Assembly (NCBI GenBank): GCA_030040815.1
Contig: JASHSZ010000444.1
Span: 1 to 14,499, forward strand
Origin: Streptosporangiaceae bacterium
GTDB lineage: Bacteria; Actinomycetota; Actinomycetes; Streptosporangiales; Streptosporangiaceae
Direction: 5' to 3'
Length of the DNA: 14,499 nt
Shown here: one piece after another, positions 6,948 to 13,968 of the stretch
Position numbering within the stretch: the stretch's first letter is position 1
How the letters are laid out: the number at the start of each line of letters is the position of its first letter
The notes under the pieces: generated by a model
Seen by the model: only the letters and a program-made list of their open reading frames with translations
Told to the model about the DNA's origin: nothing
Databases searched by the model: none
Made by a program: the position numbers and the translations under genes

Positions 6948-7080
6948 GCTGATGGTGTACCTGCAGGCGCCCGGCACGGTGGTCCGCTGCCCGGTTTGCG
7001 GCAACATCATGATGGTGTTCGTGCGCAGGCGCGACGTGACATGCGTGGACCTCACCGGCCTCGCTCACATGGCCGCCTGA
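6922..7080 (+). pseudogene. DUF6510 protein, C-terminal fragment
   Basis: From TGC at 6922 the frame reads CGSASVVGELMVYLQAPG, then VVRCPVCGNIMMVFVRR and DVTCVDLTGLAHMAA to TGA at 7078. This is the C-terminal half of DUF6510, a small protein with two Cys pairs that may bind zinc; it normally sits beside the sulfite-oxidase-like enzyme and a ferredoxin/flavin reductase. The second pair (CPVC) is complete, while the first keeps only one Cys. An in-frame ATG at 6952 could start a 42-residue peptide, with a weak GGTGAG upstream. The N-terminal third and the reductase gene expected between the two are absent. It is probably a relic of the same deletion as the molybdoenzyme fragment. Confidence 0.75.
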
Positions 7081-7226
7081 CCGGAGGGCGTGCGACAGCC
7101 TGCGCTGGCGCGGTCGCCATCGCCGCGGGTCCCGGGGCGTGAAGGTCCGTGCTGTGAGCCCGGCGGGCAGGCCGGGATGCGCTGACGAGCCGGTGCGGAG
7201 ACCAGTCAGCAAAACCGAGCCGCATG

Positions 7227-7231
7227 GGAGG
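7227..7231 (+). promoter_or_regulatory. Ribosome binding site of the alpha/beta hydrolase
   Basis: GGAGG within ATGGGAGGGAACATG fixes the start at ATG 7236 rather than the in-frame ATG 7224, which itself forms part of the Shine-Dalgarno sequence. Spacing to 7236 is about four to five bases. Confidence 0.7.
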
Positions 7232-7235
7232 GAAC

Positions 7236-7994
7236 ATGCCTAGCAATCACGCCAGTGTCGTGCTCGCTCACGGCGCCTGGGCCGACGGATCAAGCTGGAG
7301 CAAGGTGATCGGCCCGCTGAAGGCTGCCGGGGTGAAGGTAACGGCTGCACCGTTGCCTCTGACCTCCCTCGCTGACGACGTGGCGACCCTGGACCGGGTT
7401 CTGGGACGGCTTGACGGCCCGGTCGTGCTGGCGGGCCACGCCTACGCCGGCGCCGTCATCGCCGCGACACGCGACCCGAAGGTGGCCGCACTGGTCTACA
7501 TCGCAGGTCTTGCGCCGCAGGAAGGCGAGACTGTCGGGGACGTCTTCTATCGCGGCCGGCCCCACCCGAAGGCGCCTGAACTCAAGCCTGACGACCACGG
7601 GCTGGTGTGGCTGCCCGAGGAGGCATTCGCCGAGGCGTTCGCGCAGAACGCGGGCCGAGACGAGCAGGCTGTTCTCGCCGCGGTGCAGCGCCCGATCGCT
7701 GTTGCCTGTATCGGCGCGCCGGTCGAGCGGCCGCTGTGGCAGGACCGGCCGAGCTGGGTACTCATCGCTGAAGAGGACCGCATGATCAACCCGGAAACCC
7801 AGCATTTCACCGCCGGGCGGATGGGATCGCGCGCCCGGGCGCGTCCGGTCGACCATTCGCCGATGATCACCGCACCCGCGGACGTCGTGGACATCATCCT
7901 CGACGCTGTGCGTGACACGGCGGCGGCAGGCTGGCGGCGCGAGTATCTGCCCGGAGTGTCCGGTGAGGGTAAGGTCCGGCGCGACGGTGTCTGA
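7236..7994 (+). CDS. Alpha/beta hydrolase-fold protein with Ser-to-Ala nucleophile change
   Basis: A protein of 252 residues of the actinobacterial alpha/beta hydrolase group. It opens with SVVLAHGAWADGSSWSKVI (oxyanion-hole region HGAWADGSSW) and carries GPVVLAGHAYAGAVIAA at about 62-78. In this group the nucleophile elbow is normally GHSYGG or GHSYAG; here residue 69 is Ala (codon gcc). The acid (D181 in AEEDRMINP) and His (H207 in VDHSPMITAP) remain recognisable. The usual serine-hydrolase reaction is therefore not expected. It may be non-catalytic, a binding protein, or act through another residue, as some members of the fold do. A C-terminal tail of about 25 residues extends beyond the usual final helix. 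It lies alone on the plus strand, between the DUF6510 relic and a terminator-like repeat; no promoter was recognised in 7081-7226. Confidence 0.88.
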   Translation: MPSNHASVVLAHGAWADGSSWSKVIGPLKAAGVKVTAAPLPLTSLADDVATLDRVLGRLDGPVVLAGHAYAGAVIAATRDPKVAALVYIAGLAPQEGETVGDVFYRGRPHPKAPELKPDDHGLVWLPEEAFAEAFAQNAGRDEQAVLAAVQRPIAVACIGAPVERPLWQDRPSWVLIAEEDRMINPETQHFTAGRMGSRARARPVDHSPMITAPADVVDIILDAVRDTAAAGWRREYLPGVSGEGKVRRDGV

Positions 7995-8305
7995 CCGGAA
8001 TCGTCTGATCGGGACCCCGGCCGGCCGGCTACGTTCTCGGCGCCTGAGCTTCCGCCGACCTCGCCGGGTGCCTGGTCAGGCCCATGACCCGGCGGGCCGG
8101 GCAGCGTGCACCTCATGTGGCACTCGATTGACGGATCGTGGCGGAGCTTGCCGGTGACAGGCTGCCGTCTGCCGGCTCTCAGCGCGGCGGCGGCCAGGGC
8201 AGCTCCCAGCAGCGGGCCGGCGCGGACGGCCAGATACTTGGCCGTTACGACCGCGAATAGCAGGATCGCGGTCCCGGCGCCCTCGGCGAGCCACTCTTTC
8301 CAGTG
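7995..8305. other. Intergenic region with terminator-like repeat and possible membrane-protein remnant on the minus strand
   Basis: Between the converging hydrolase and VOC operon. The minus strand directly after a TAG at 8306-8308 reads HWKEWLAEGAGTAILLFAVV and then TAKYLAVRAGPLLGAALAAA, a credible membrane segment somewhat like the first helix of MIP channels. No start codon, ribosome site or further helices follow. It continues the frame of the small minus-strand ORF at 8306-8428. I consider it a relic or chance, at low confidence. The inverted repeat at 8062-8094 is listed separately. Confidence 0.3.
8062..8094. terminator. Compound inverted repeat between converging genes, likely bidirectional terminator
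   Basis: Outer arms CGCCGGGT (8062-8069) and ACCCGGCG (8087-8094) pair perfectly. Inside them GCCTG-GT-CAGGC (8070-8081) forms its own perfect 5-bp hairpin. The outer stem has a 5-base bulge on one side. It lies 67 bases after the hydrolase stop and downstream of the minus-strand VOC operon, the right place to stop transcription from both sides. Confidence 0.6.
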
Positions 8306-8428
8306 CTATCCGTTCCGGGGCTCGAGGGTGACGGCCGCGCGGGTCGTGTCAGCGCCGCTGCGGAGGCCCTGGCGGGCCTGCGCGCCACCGCTCCTCCGGG
8401 TGGCGAAGTGCAGGAACCTGGCCTTCAT
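8306..8428 (-). CDS. Small ORF after the VOC gene, unknown
   Basis: ATG at 8428 lies 15 bases after the VOC stop and gives 40 residues (MKARFLHFATRRSGGAQARQ at the start, LEPRNG at the end) before TAG at 8306. No good ribosome site precedes it. The same frame remains open after the TAG into a hydrophobic stretch, so this could be the front of a longer gene broken by a nonsense codon. No family is recognised. It may not be expressed. Confidence 0.25.
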   Translation of the reverse strand: MKARFLHFATRRSGGAQARQGLRSGADTTRAAVTLEPRNG

Positions 8429-8443
8429 GCCGCTGCCTGACCG

Positions 8444-9397
8444 TCAGCTTGCAGGTTGGCGTGGCATCCCCGGCGCGCGCTGTTCGACCAGGAAGCGGTG
8501 CCCGTCAGGTCCTGACACCAGGGCGGCGGGGATGTTTCCGTCAAGGGTCATGCGGTCATGGTCGGCCAGGGGCTTGCCGCAGCGTGCCAGCGCGTCCGCA
8601 GTTGCGTCCAGGGACGCGACTTGCACGACGGAGTGCGTGGCCGCGATGTCGTTGCTGGCCGTGCCGGGCGGGATCGGCCGGCGCGTGCCCACGTGGTAGT
8701 GCAGCAGTTCCATGCGCGGCGGCGGAAGGTCTCTGGCGAGCTGTGTGACGCTGACCTGCACGTTGTCGACGTCGTCGAGTTCGGCCTGCTCCGGTCCGCG
8801 GTTCTCGGTGCGCGCTCCGGCGATGAACCCGAACACTGACCGGAAGAACCTCGTGCTGACGGCAGAGTCGCTGATGCCGATAGCGGTGTGATCGACGCCG
8901 AGGAACAGCCCGGCATTGCCCCCGCTGTGCCACTCCGCCGGGATCCGCGCTTCCGGGAACGCGATCAGTTCCAGCGGGTGGCCGTCGCGATCGCGGAACT
9001 TGAACGCCGTCACACCACCCGCCTCCGCGGGCAGCTGTACCGGGCCCGCGCGGCTGATCGGCCCGAAACTCGGATGGGACATCACGCGCCGATGAGCGTC
9101 GGACATGTCTGTCACCACGATGGCCATGTGCTGAAACCAGATATCGGTGCTGGTGCTGTCACACGGGTACGGGCGGCCCATCGAGTCGGCGAACTCCAGC
9201 AGCTCGATCCGCTCGCGGCCCAGCCGCAGCAGTGACCGCCGGCCGCTGGCCCGCGGGATGCCCAGCACGCTGGTCAGCGAGCGCTCGACGGCGTCCCGGT
9301 GCTCGACATCGCAGCCGAAGGTGGTGACGTAGTCATCTTCGGCCCGGTCAAGGTCCGACACGATCAGGGTGACCCGGTCGATCCGCACGGCTTGCAT
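8444..9397 (-). CDS. VOC family protein with four modules (extradiol dioxygenase-like)
   Basis: The protein has 317 residues and four beta-alpha-beta-beta-beta modules in two domains. Modules start at RIDRVTLIVSDLDRA (5), FQHMAIVVTDMSDA (88), GVDHTAIGISDSA (167) and THSVVQVASLDA (254). This is the layout of extradiol dioxygenases and related VOC enzymes. Candidate metal ligands in the C-terminal domain are H170, H255 and E305 (HRFLVEQ), the His-His-Glu set expected; the N-terminal domain keeps H90 and E143 but has Arg in place of the first His. The true start is ATG 9397, with GAGG eight bases upstream; longer frames would run into the GH15 gene. The GH15 stop is five bases upstream, so the gene is the fifth of a coupled operon. 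Its substrate is unknown, possibly a product of the sugar-oxidising enzymes before it (inference). Confidence 0.87.
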   Translation of the reverse strand: MQAVRIDRVTLIVSDLDRAEDDYVTTFGCDVEHRDAVERSLTSVLGIPRASGRRSLLRLGRERIELLEFADSMGRPYPCDSTSTDIWFQHMAIVVTDMSDAHRRVMSHPSFGPISRAGPVQLPAEAGGVTAFKFRDRDGHPLELIAFPEARIPAEWHSGGNAGLFLGVDHTAIGISDSAVSTRFFRSVFGFIAGARTENRGPEQAELDDVDNVQVSVTQLARDLPPPRMELLHYHVGTRRPIPPGTASNDIAATHSVVQVASLDATADALARCGKPLADHDRMTLDGNIPAALVSGPDGHRFLVEQRAPGMPRQPAS

Positions 9398-9402
9398 GTC
9401 TG

Positions 9403-11196
9403 TCACCTCGCCATCGGGCTGTCGCTGCGGGCCGGGCCCTGCATGTGCAGCTGGACGGCGCTGACGACCAGGCCGAAGTGGCTGAAAGCCTGCGGCGTGT
9501 TGCCGAGCTGGCGCTGGGCGACCGGATCCCATTCCTCGCTCAGCAGGCCGACGTCGTTGCGCAGCAGCAGGAGCCGCTCGAAGAGGTCAGTTGCCGCCTG
9601 CTGCTCCCCGGCTGCGTGCAGGGCGTCGACCAGCCAGAACGAGCAGGCGATGAACACCCCTTCGGTGCCCTTGAGGCCGTCGTCGGTGTCGGTGGTCTGA
9701 TACCGGCGGACCAGGCCGTCCTCGGTCAGCTCGCGCCGGATCGCGCCGATCGTGCCCAGCACGCGAGGGTCGGTGGCGGGCAGGAAGCCGACCCTGGGCA
9801 TCAGCAGCAGGCTGGCATCGAGCGCGGTTGAGCCGTAGGCCTGGGTGAAGGTATTGCGCTGGGTGTCGAAGGCGCGGGTGACCACGTCGTGATGGATCTG
9901 ATCACGCAGCTGCTCCCAGCGCAGCACCGGGCCGGGCAGCCCGTGGGTGCGCACCGATCGTGCCATCCGGTCCGCGGCGGCCCAGGCCATGACCTTGGAG
10001 TGGGTGAATTGCTGCCGGTCGCCGCGGACTTCCCACAGCCCGTTGTCCGGCTCGCGCCAGGCCGACTCGAGGTGATCCATCAGCGCAACCTGAAGGGCCC
10101 ACGCGTCGCGGTCCGCGGGCAGACCCGCCTCCCTGGCCAGGAACAACGCGTCAAGCGTCTCGCCCCAGACGTCTAGCTGCAGCTGCTCGGCGGCGGCGTT
10201 GCCGGTACGGACCGGGCTGCTGCGCTCGTAGCCGGCCAGCCAGCCCAGCTCGGCTTCCGGAAGTCGCCGCGTGCCGTCGATGCTGTACAGGATCTGCAGC
10301 GCCTCGGGCTGGCCGGCGATCGACCGCAGCAGCCAGTCTCGCCACGCGCCGGCCTCGGATCTGAACCCGGCCGCCAGCAGGGCCTGCAGGGTGTAGGTGG
10401 CGTCGCGCAGCCAGCAGTACCGGTAGTCCCAGTTGCGGACGCCGCCGATTTCCTCCGGCAGCGACGTGGTCGCGGCCGCGACAATGCCGCCGGTCGGCTC
10501 GTAGGTCAGCGCCTTGAGGGTGATGAGGGACCGGTCGACGGCGGCGTCGTACGGCCCGGTCTGGTAGGCAGCGCCGGCGCACCATCCGGTCCAGAAGTCT
10601 GTCGTCGCGGACAGGGCCTGCTCCGGATCCGCGTACTCCATCCCGGGGTCGTGGCTGGGCGCCCACGACAGGACGAACGCAACCCGGTCGCCTTGCCGGA
10701 CGGTGAAATCGGCGAGCGTTTCGTGGTGATCGGCGTGCAGCGGAACGGCGGAAATCAGCCGGACCAGGTCAGGGCCGGCTATCGCATGGATCTGGCTGTT
10801 GTCAGCCTTGACCCACGGAACGACGCGGCCGTAGTCGAATCGCAGCCGCAGCATTGACCGCATCGCCACCTCGCCGCTCAGGCCGGCGGCGATGCGGATG
10901 AGGTGCGGGGTGCGCGCCCTGGGTGGCATGAAGTCGATGACTCGCACGGTGCCGTCCGCGGTTTCCCATTCGGTCTGGAGCACCAGGGTGCCCGGCAGGT
11001 AACGGCGGGCTGTGCACGTGCCCGCGGCCAGCGGGGCAAGCATCCAGCGCCCGGCCTGATCATCGTGCAGGAGGGCGGCGAACGCAGCGGGTGAATCGAA
11101 ACGGGGCAGGCAGAGCCAGTCGACTGACCCGGCGGTGCTCACCAGAGCTGCCGTGTGCAAGTCTCCCAGCAGGGCGTAGTCCTCGATCCTCGGCAT
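9403..11196 (-). CDS. Glycoside hydrolase family 15 (trehalase/glucoamylase-like)
   Basis: The protein is 597 residues from ATG 11196 and begins MPRIEDYALLGDLHTAALVS, the classic N-terminus of actinobacterial GH15 trehalase-like enzymes, with SVDWLCLPRFDSPA after it. A beta-sandwich domain fills about residues 1-200, and the six-helix double barrel follows. Family signatures are EEIGGVRNWDYRYCWLRDA (about 249-267), GNAAAEQLQLDVWGETLDAL with E346 as likely acid, and LLSEEWDP with E554/E555 as likely base. The family hydrolyses alpha-glucosidic bonds with inversion, releasing glucose from trehalose, oligosaccharides or other glucosides; there is no signal peptide, so it acts in the cytoplasm. 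A start at 11244 would overlap the GMC gene by 35 bases and adds only a poor leader, so ATG 11196 is preferred, with GAGGG upstream. It lies third enzyme in the operon, after the GMC oxidase. Confidence 0.93.
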   Translation of the reverse strand: MPRIEDYALLGDLHTAALVSTAGSVDWLCLPRFDSPAAFAALLHDDQAGRWMLAPLAAGTCTARRYLPGTLVLQTEWETADGTVRVIDFMPPRARTPHLIRIAAGLSGEVAMRSMLRLRFDYGRVVPWVKADNSQIHAIAGPDLVRLISAVPLHADHHETLADFTVRQGDRVAFVLSWAPSHDPGMEYADPEQALSATTDFWTGWCAGAAYQTGPYDAAVDRSLITLKALTYEPTGGIVAAATTSLPEEIGGVRNWDYRYCWLRDATYTLQALLAAGFRSEAGAWRDWLLRSIAGQPEALQILYSIDGTRRLPEAELGWLAGYERSSPVRTGNAAAEQLQLDVWGETLDALFLAREAGLPADRDAWALQVALMDHLESAWREPDNGLWEVRGDRQQFTHSKVMAWAAADRMARSVRTHGLPGPVLRWEQLRDQIHHDVVTRAFDTQRNTFTQAYGSTALDASLLLMPRVGFLPATDPRVLGTIGAIRRELTEDGLVRRYQTTDTDDGLKGTEGVFIACSFWLVDALHAAGEQQAATDLFERLLLLRNDVGLLSEEWDPVAQRQLGNTPQAFSHFGLVVSAVQLHMQGPARSDSPMAR

Positions 11197-11209
11197 TCGG
11201 GCGCTTCCC

Positions 11210-12844
11210 TCACGCGCTGTACGTGTGCTGCGATGACCGGTCAATCGCGGTCGGCTGAGAGCCTGCGGGGGTTCCGGTTCGCTCAGCTATGTGATCGCCG
11301 ACGCGCAGCGCGTTCGCGATGATCGTCAGGGTCGGGTTCACCGCGCCGACCGAGGGCATGAAGCTTCCGTCGACGACGTAGAGGTTGTCGATGTCGTGGG
11401 CCCTGCAGTTCACATCGAGGACCGAGGTGGCAGGGTCGATGCCGAACCGTGCCGTGCCCGCCTGGTGCGCGGTTGCCGCGGCGTCGAAGGCCTTGTGGAG
11501 GTAGAGGCTTCGGGTGAAGGTCATTTTCACCATCCCGAGTTCTTTAAGCTTTCCCTGGAAGGTCTTGCGGAGCCGGGTGAGCGCTTCGGTGTTGTTGCCG
11601 GGCTGTAGGGCCAGCCGGATCGCGCCGTCGGGCCGGAGCGTGACCCTGCTGTCCGGGAGCGGGATGTCCTCGCTGGACAGCCAGAAGTCGACAGAGTGCC
11701 GTGCGACATCGCCGAAGGGAGCGGAGGGAGCCGCGCCCAGGCCGTGCGGCGCCGCTCCCCGCAGCTGCCAGTCGTCGGACTTGCCGAGCATCTGGATGTT
11801 GCCCATCGGATATTCCCACTGCTCGCTGGGACCGTAGAAGTCGTTGAGAGACAGCGTTTTCTGGAAGACCGTCGGGTTCGGCTCGCGAGAGAAGGCGATG
11901 AGCGCGAGGTTGTTGTGCCGCATGTAGTTTCTGCCGACCAGGTCGGACGAGTTCGCCAGCCCCCGCGGATGCTGGTCGCTTGCCGACTTCAGCAGCAGGG
12001 CGGCCGAGAGGATGGCTCCCGCGGACACCACGATGATGTCGGCGGTGAAGGCATGCGGGGAGCCGTCCGGCAGGGTCACCTCGACGCCCGCGACGGAGCG
12101 GCCGCCGGGGTCCGTCAGGACGCGCTCGACCGTCGTTCGGGTCATCAGGGTCAGGTTGGGATGCGCAGCCAGGGCCGGGAGGATCACCGCCCGTTCGGCG
12201 TCGGCCTTGGCGCCGAGCAGGCACGGGAAGCCGTCGATCCGGTCGCACCGGATGCACGGTGACTCTCTAGTGGCCCGGCCCTGAGCGTCCTGGGTGAGCT
12301 GCACGCCCAGCGGCATGTGAAACGGGTGCAGGCCGAGCTTCTCCATGCCGTCCGACAGCTCCTGGATGTGGGGCTCGTGCTGCACGGGCGGGTACTTGTA
12401 GTCGTGGCTTGAGTAGCCGGCGTACGGGTCCTCACCGTGCTCGCCGTGCACCCAGAACAGGTGCTCGGCCCGCACGTAATACGGCTCCATGTCGTCGTAA
12501 CGGAGCGGCCACGCCGGCGCGACACCGTTCGGATGCCGCACCTCGCCGAAGTCGGCGGGCAGCAGCCGCAGCAGCGCCGCGCCGTAGACCTTCGAGTTGC
12601 CGCCCACGTAGTAATGCAGCTCGGGCTGGAACGGCCGGTCGTGCAGGTCGTAGAACGTCTCGTCGGCCGTGTATTTCCCGGCACCGAAGACAGCATGCGA
12701 GTTCCAGTTGTCCCGCTCTCGCGGCAGGAAGTCACCGCGTTCGAGCAGCAGCACGCTTTTGCCGGTCTCGGCCACCCGGGCGGCCGTGGTCGCGCCGCCC
12801 GGCCCGCTGCCGACAACGAGGACGTCGTAGTGGTCATTTCCCAT
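11210..12844 (-). CDS. GMC-type FAD oxidoreductase, pyranose-oxidase-like
   Basis: The protein has 544 residues. The N-terminal FAD-binding motif is YDVLVVGSGPGGATTAARVA (G12-x-G14-x-x-G17), followed by the acidic end VLLLERG. HYYVGGNSKVYGAALLRL is the second FAD-contact segment; it lacks the His that binds FAD covalently in fungal pyranose 2-oxidase. Near the end HQAGTARFG (H460) and VVDGSFMPSVGAVNPTLTII (N503) give the His/Asn catalytic pair, with the NPTLT form seen in pyranose oxidases and glycoside 3-oxidases. It probably oxidises a hydroxyl of a sugar or glycoside in the cytoplasm; no Tat or Sec signal is present. The electron acceptor is unknown. The ATG at 12844 is two bases past the SDR stop, and its ribosome site (GGAGGG) lies inside the SDR gene. 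The GH15 gene starts 13 bases after its stop. Confidence 0.9.
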   Translation of the reverse strand: MGNDHYDVLVVGSGPGGATTAARVAETGKSVLLLERGDFLPRERDNWNSHAVFGAGKYTADETFYDLHDRPFQPELHYYVGGNSKVYGAALLRLLPADFGEVRHPNGVAPAWPLRYDDMEPYYVRAEHLFWVHGEHGEDPYAGYSSHDYKYPPVQHEPHIQELSDGMEKLGLHPFHMPLGVQLTQDAQGRATRESPCIRCDRIDGFPCLLGAKADAERAVILPALAAHPNLTLMTRTTVERVLTDPGGRSVAGVEVTLPDGSPHAFTADIIVVSAGAILSAALLLKSASDQHPRGLANSSDLVGRNYMRHNNLALIAFSREPNPTVFQKTLSLNDFYGPSEQWEYPMGNIQMLGKSDDWQLRGAAPHGLGAAPSAPFGDVARHSVDFWLSSEDIPLPDSRVTLRPDGAIRLALQPGNNTEALTRLRKTFQGKLKELGMVKMTFTRSLYLHKAFDAAATAHQAGTARFGIDPATSVLDVNCRAHDIDNLYVVDGSFMPSVGAVNPTLTIIANALRVGDHIAERTGTPAGSQPTAIDRSSQHTYSA

Positions 12845-12846
12845 GG

Positions 12847-13608
12847 CTAGACGAACCCTCCGTTCGCATAGACCACCTGGCCGTTGACCGGCCGGCCGGC
12901 CGGGCCGGCCAGGAACGACACCACCCCGGCGATGTCTTCCGGACTGCCGAGGCGCTCCAGCGGCGGCAAGGCGGCCAGCTCCATCTGCTCCTCGGCCGGG
13001 GTGCTGGCCAGGAACGCAGGGGTCGCGGTCGGGCCGGGCGCCACCGCGTTGACCGTGATGTCGCGGCCGCGCAGCTCCTTCGCCAGGATGCGGGTCAGCG
13101 CGTCGACCGCGGCCTTGGACGCCGCGTACGCGCTCAGCGCGGGCGGTGCCGCCCGCACCATGCTCGACGACACGTTGACGATCGAGCCGCCGTGACGAGC
13201 CCGGCGCGCAGCCTGCTGGTCGACCACGAACGTGCCCCGCACGTTCGCCCGGTGAATCGCGTCGAACTCGGCCAGATCAAGGTCAGCCAGGGTGCAGGGA
13301 TGATTGATCCCGGCCGTGTGAACCACGACGTCAACCGGGCCGATGCCGTCCTCGACCGCGTCAAACAGGCCAGATACCGCCTTGTCATCAGCTACGTCAG
13401 CCTCGAATGCCGCGCCGCGGCGACCCTGCCGTTCAATCTCGCCCACCGTCGCCTCGGCTGACTTCCCGTCGCCCGAATAAGCCACCGCGACGTCGAACCC
13501 GTCGGCAGCGAGCCCGGCGGCAACGGCCCGGCCCATGCCTCCCGTTCCGCCGGTCACCAGCGCCGTGCGCCTGCGGTCCTCGCCTGTCGTGCCTGCTGTC
13601 ATGCCCAT
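12847..13608 (-). CDS. SDR family NAD(P)-dependent oxidoreductase (FabG-like)
   Basis: A classical short-chain dehydrogenase of 253 residues. The cofactor motif TGGTGGMG is at 19-26, HTAGI stands at the usual NNAG position (97-101), and the catalytic residues are N122, a Ser in VNVSSSM (about 147-149), Y161 and K165 in YAASK. The C-terminus PVNGQVVYANGGFV is typical of FabG/glucose-dehydrogenase relatives. FabG-like sequence does not fix the substrate; the operon suggests a sugar or keto-sugar. The residues after the second strand (AYSGDGKSAE) suggest NADP rather than NAD, weakly. The ATG at 13608 has GGGAG eight bases upstream. The gene is 21 bases after the ScoMcrA-like gene and two bases before the GMC gene, so it is tightly co-translated with the flavoprotein. 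Confidence 0.93.
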   Translation of the reverse strand: MGMTAGTTGEDRRRTALVTGGTGGMGRAVAAGLAADGFDVAVAYSGDGKSAEATVGEIERQGRRGAAFEADVADDKAVSGLFDAVEDGIGPVDVVVHTAGINHPCTLADLDLAEFDAIHRANVRGTFVVDQQAARRARHGGSIVNVSSSMVRAAPPALSAYAASKAAVDALTRILAKELRGRDITVNAVAPGPTATPAFLASTPAEEQMELAALPPLERLGSPEDIAGVVSFLAGPAGRPVNGQVVYANGGFV

Positions 13609-13629
13609 CTCAGGCGCTCCCTTCCGGAT

Positions 13630-13920
13630 TTACCTGGCCGGCTGCTTGGCCGCGACGGTGAACCCCAGCTTTTCCAGTACCCGTACCGCGCCGGACTTCC
13701 CGCCCTCGAATTCGCCGGGGGCCAGCCGCTGGCCCGTGCCGAACTCATAGGCCGTGCCCAGGATCGCCTTCGGCGGGTAACGGCGTTTCTCCCAGACCAG
13801 GTCATAGGTCGTTGTAGGGCCGAATCCGTGCGCGGAGAAGAACTGTTCCGGGCCTAGCCGGTCGTATTCCTGTATGGCCCGCAGCACCTCAGCACGGGTC
13901 ACGTCGTCCCACGTCACCAT
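13630..13920 (-). CDS. Stand-alone ScoMcrA-like N-terminal head-domain protein
   Basis: The protein has only 96 residues and matches, over nearly its whole length, the N-terminal head domain of ScoMcrA-type modification-dependent restriction endonucleases. Matching phrases are WDDVTRAEVLRAIQEYDRLG, FGPTTTYDLVWEKRRYPPKA and ILGTAY, then the C-terminal GEFEGGKSGAVRVLEKLGF. The sulfur-binding, SRA and HNH nuclease parts of ScoMcrA are absent, so it cannot cut DNA alone. The ATG at 13920 is firm, with GAAGGAGG seven bases upstream. It is the first gene of the SDR-GMC-GH15-VOC operon, 21 bases before the SDR gene. What the head domain binds is not something I can state; as the lead gene it might be a regulator or a partner protein (inference). 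It looks intact and not a truncated remnant, because start and stop fit the domain edges. Confidence 0.82.
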   Translation of the reverse strand: MVTWDDVTRAEVLRAIQEYDRLGPEQFFSAHGFGPTTTYDLVWEKRRYPPKAILGTAYEFGTGQRLAPGEFEGGKSGAVRVLEKLGFTVAAKQPAR

Positions 13921-13927
13921 GTGTTGG

Positions 13928-13935
13928 CCTCCTTC
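13928..13935 (-). promoter_or_regulatory. Strong ribosome binding site of the operon's first gene
   Basis: The minus strand reads GAAGGAGG, the best Shine-Dalgarno in the window, with seven bases to the ATG at 13920. It is much stronger than the sites of the downstream genes, which appear to rely on coupling. No promoter hexamers were recognised in 13936-13968, so transcription may enter from the MOSC locus upstream. Confidence 0.6.
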
Positions 13936-13968
13936 GTTGCTGTGTGGCTGCCAGCGGCCCCTGCAGGC

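Noticed and set aside
7290..8116. Minus-strand frames over the alpha/beta hydrolase
   Set aside because: Arg-, Ser- and Pro-rich shadows of a well-conserved plus-strand gene.
8106..8748. Plus-strand frames opposite the end of the VOC gene
   Set aside because: No motifs; low-complexity Ala/Arg translation antisense to a clear VOC domain.
11197..11244. Upstream GTG/ATG start for the GH15 gene at 11244
   Set aside because: It would overlap the GMC gene by 35 bases and add a leader absent from the family, which starts at MPRIEDYALLGD.
11544..12850. Alternative frames on both strands over the GMC gene
   Set aside because: They give His/Arg/Pro-rich translations, whereas the chosen frame has the full FAD and catalytic motifs.
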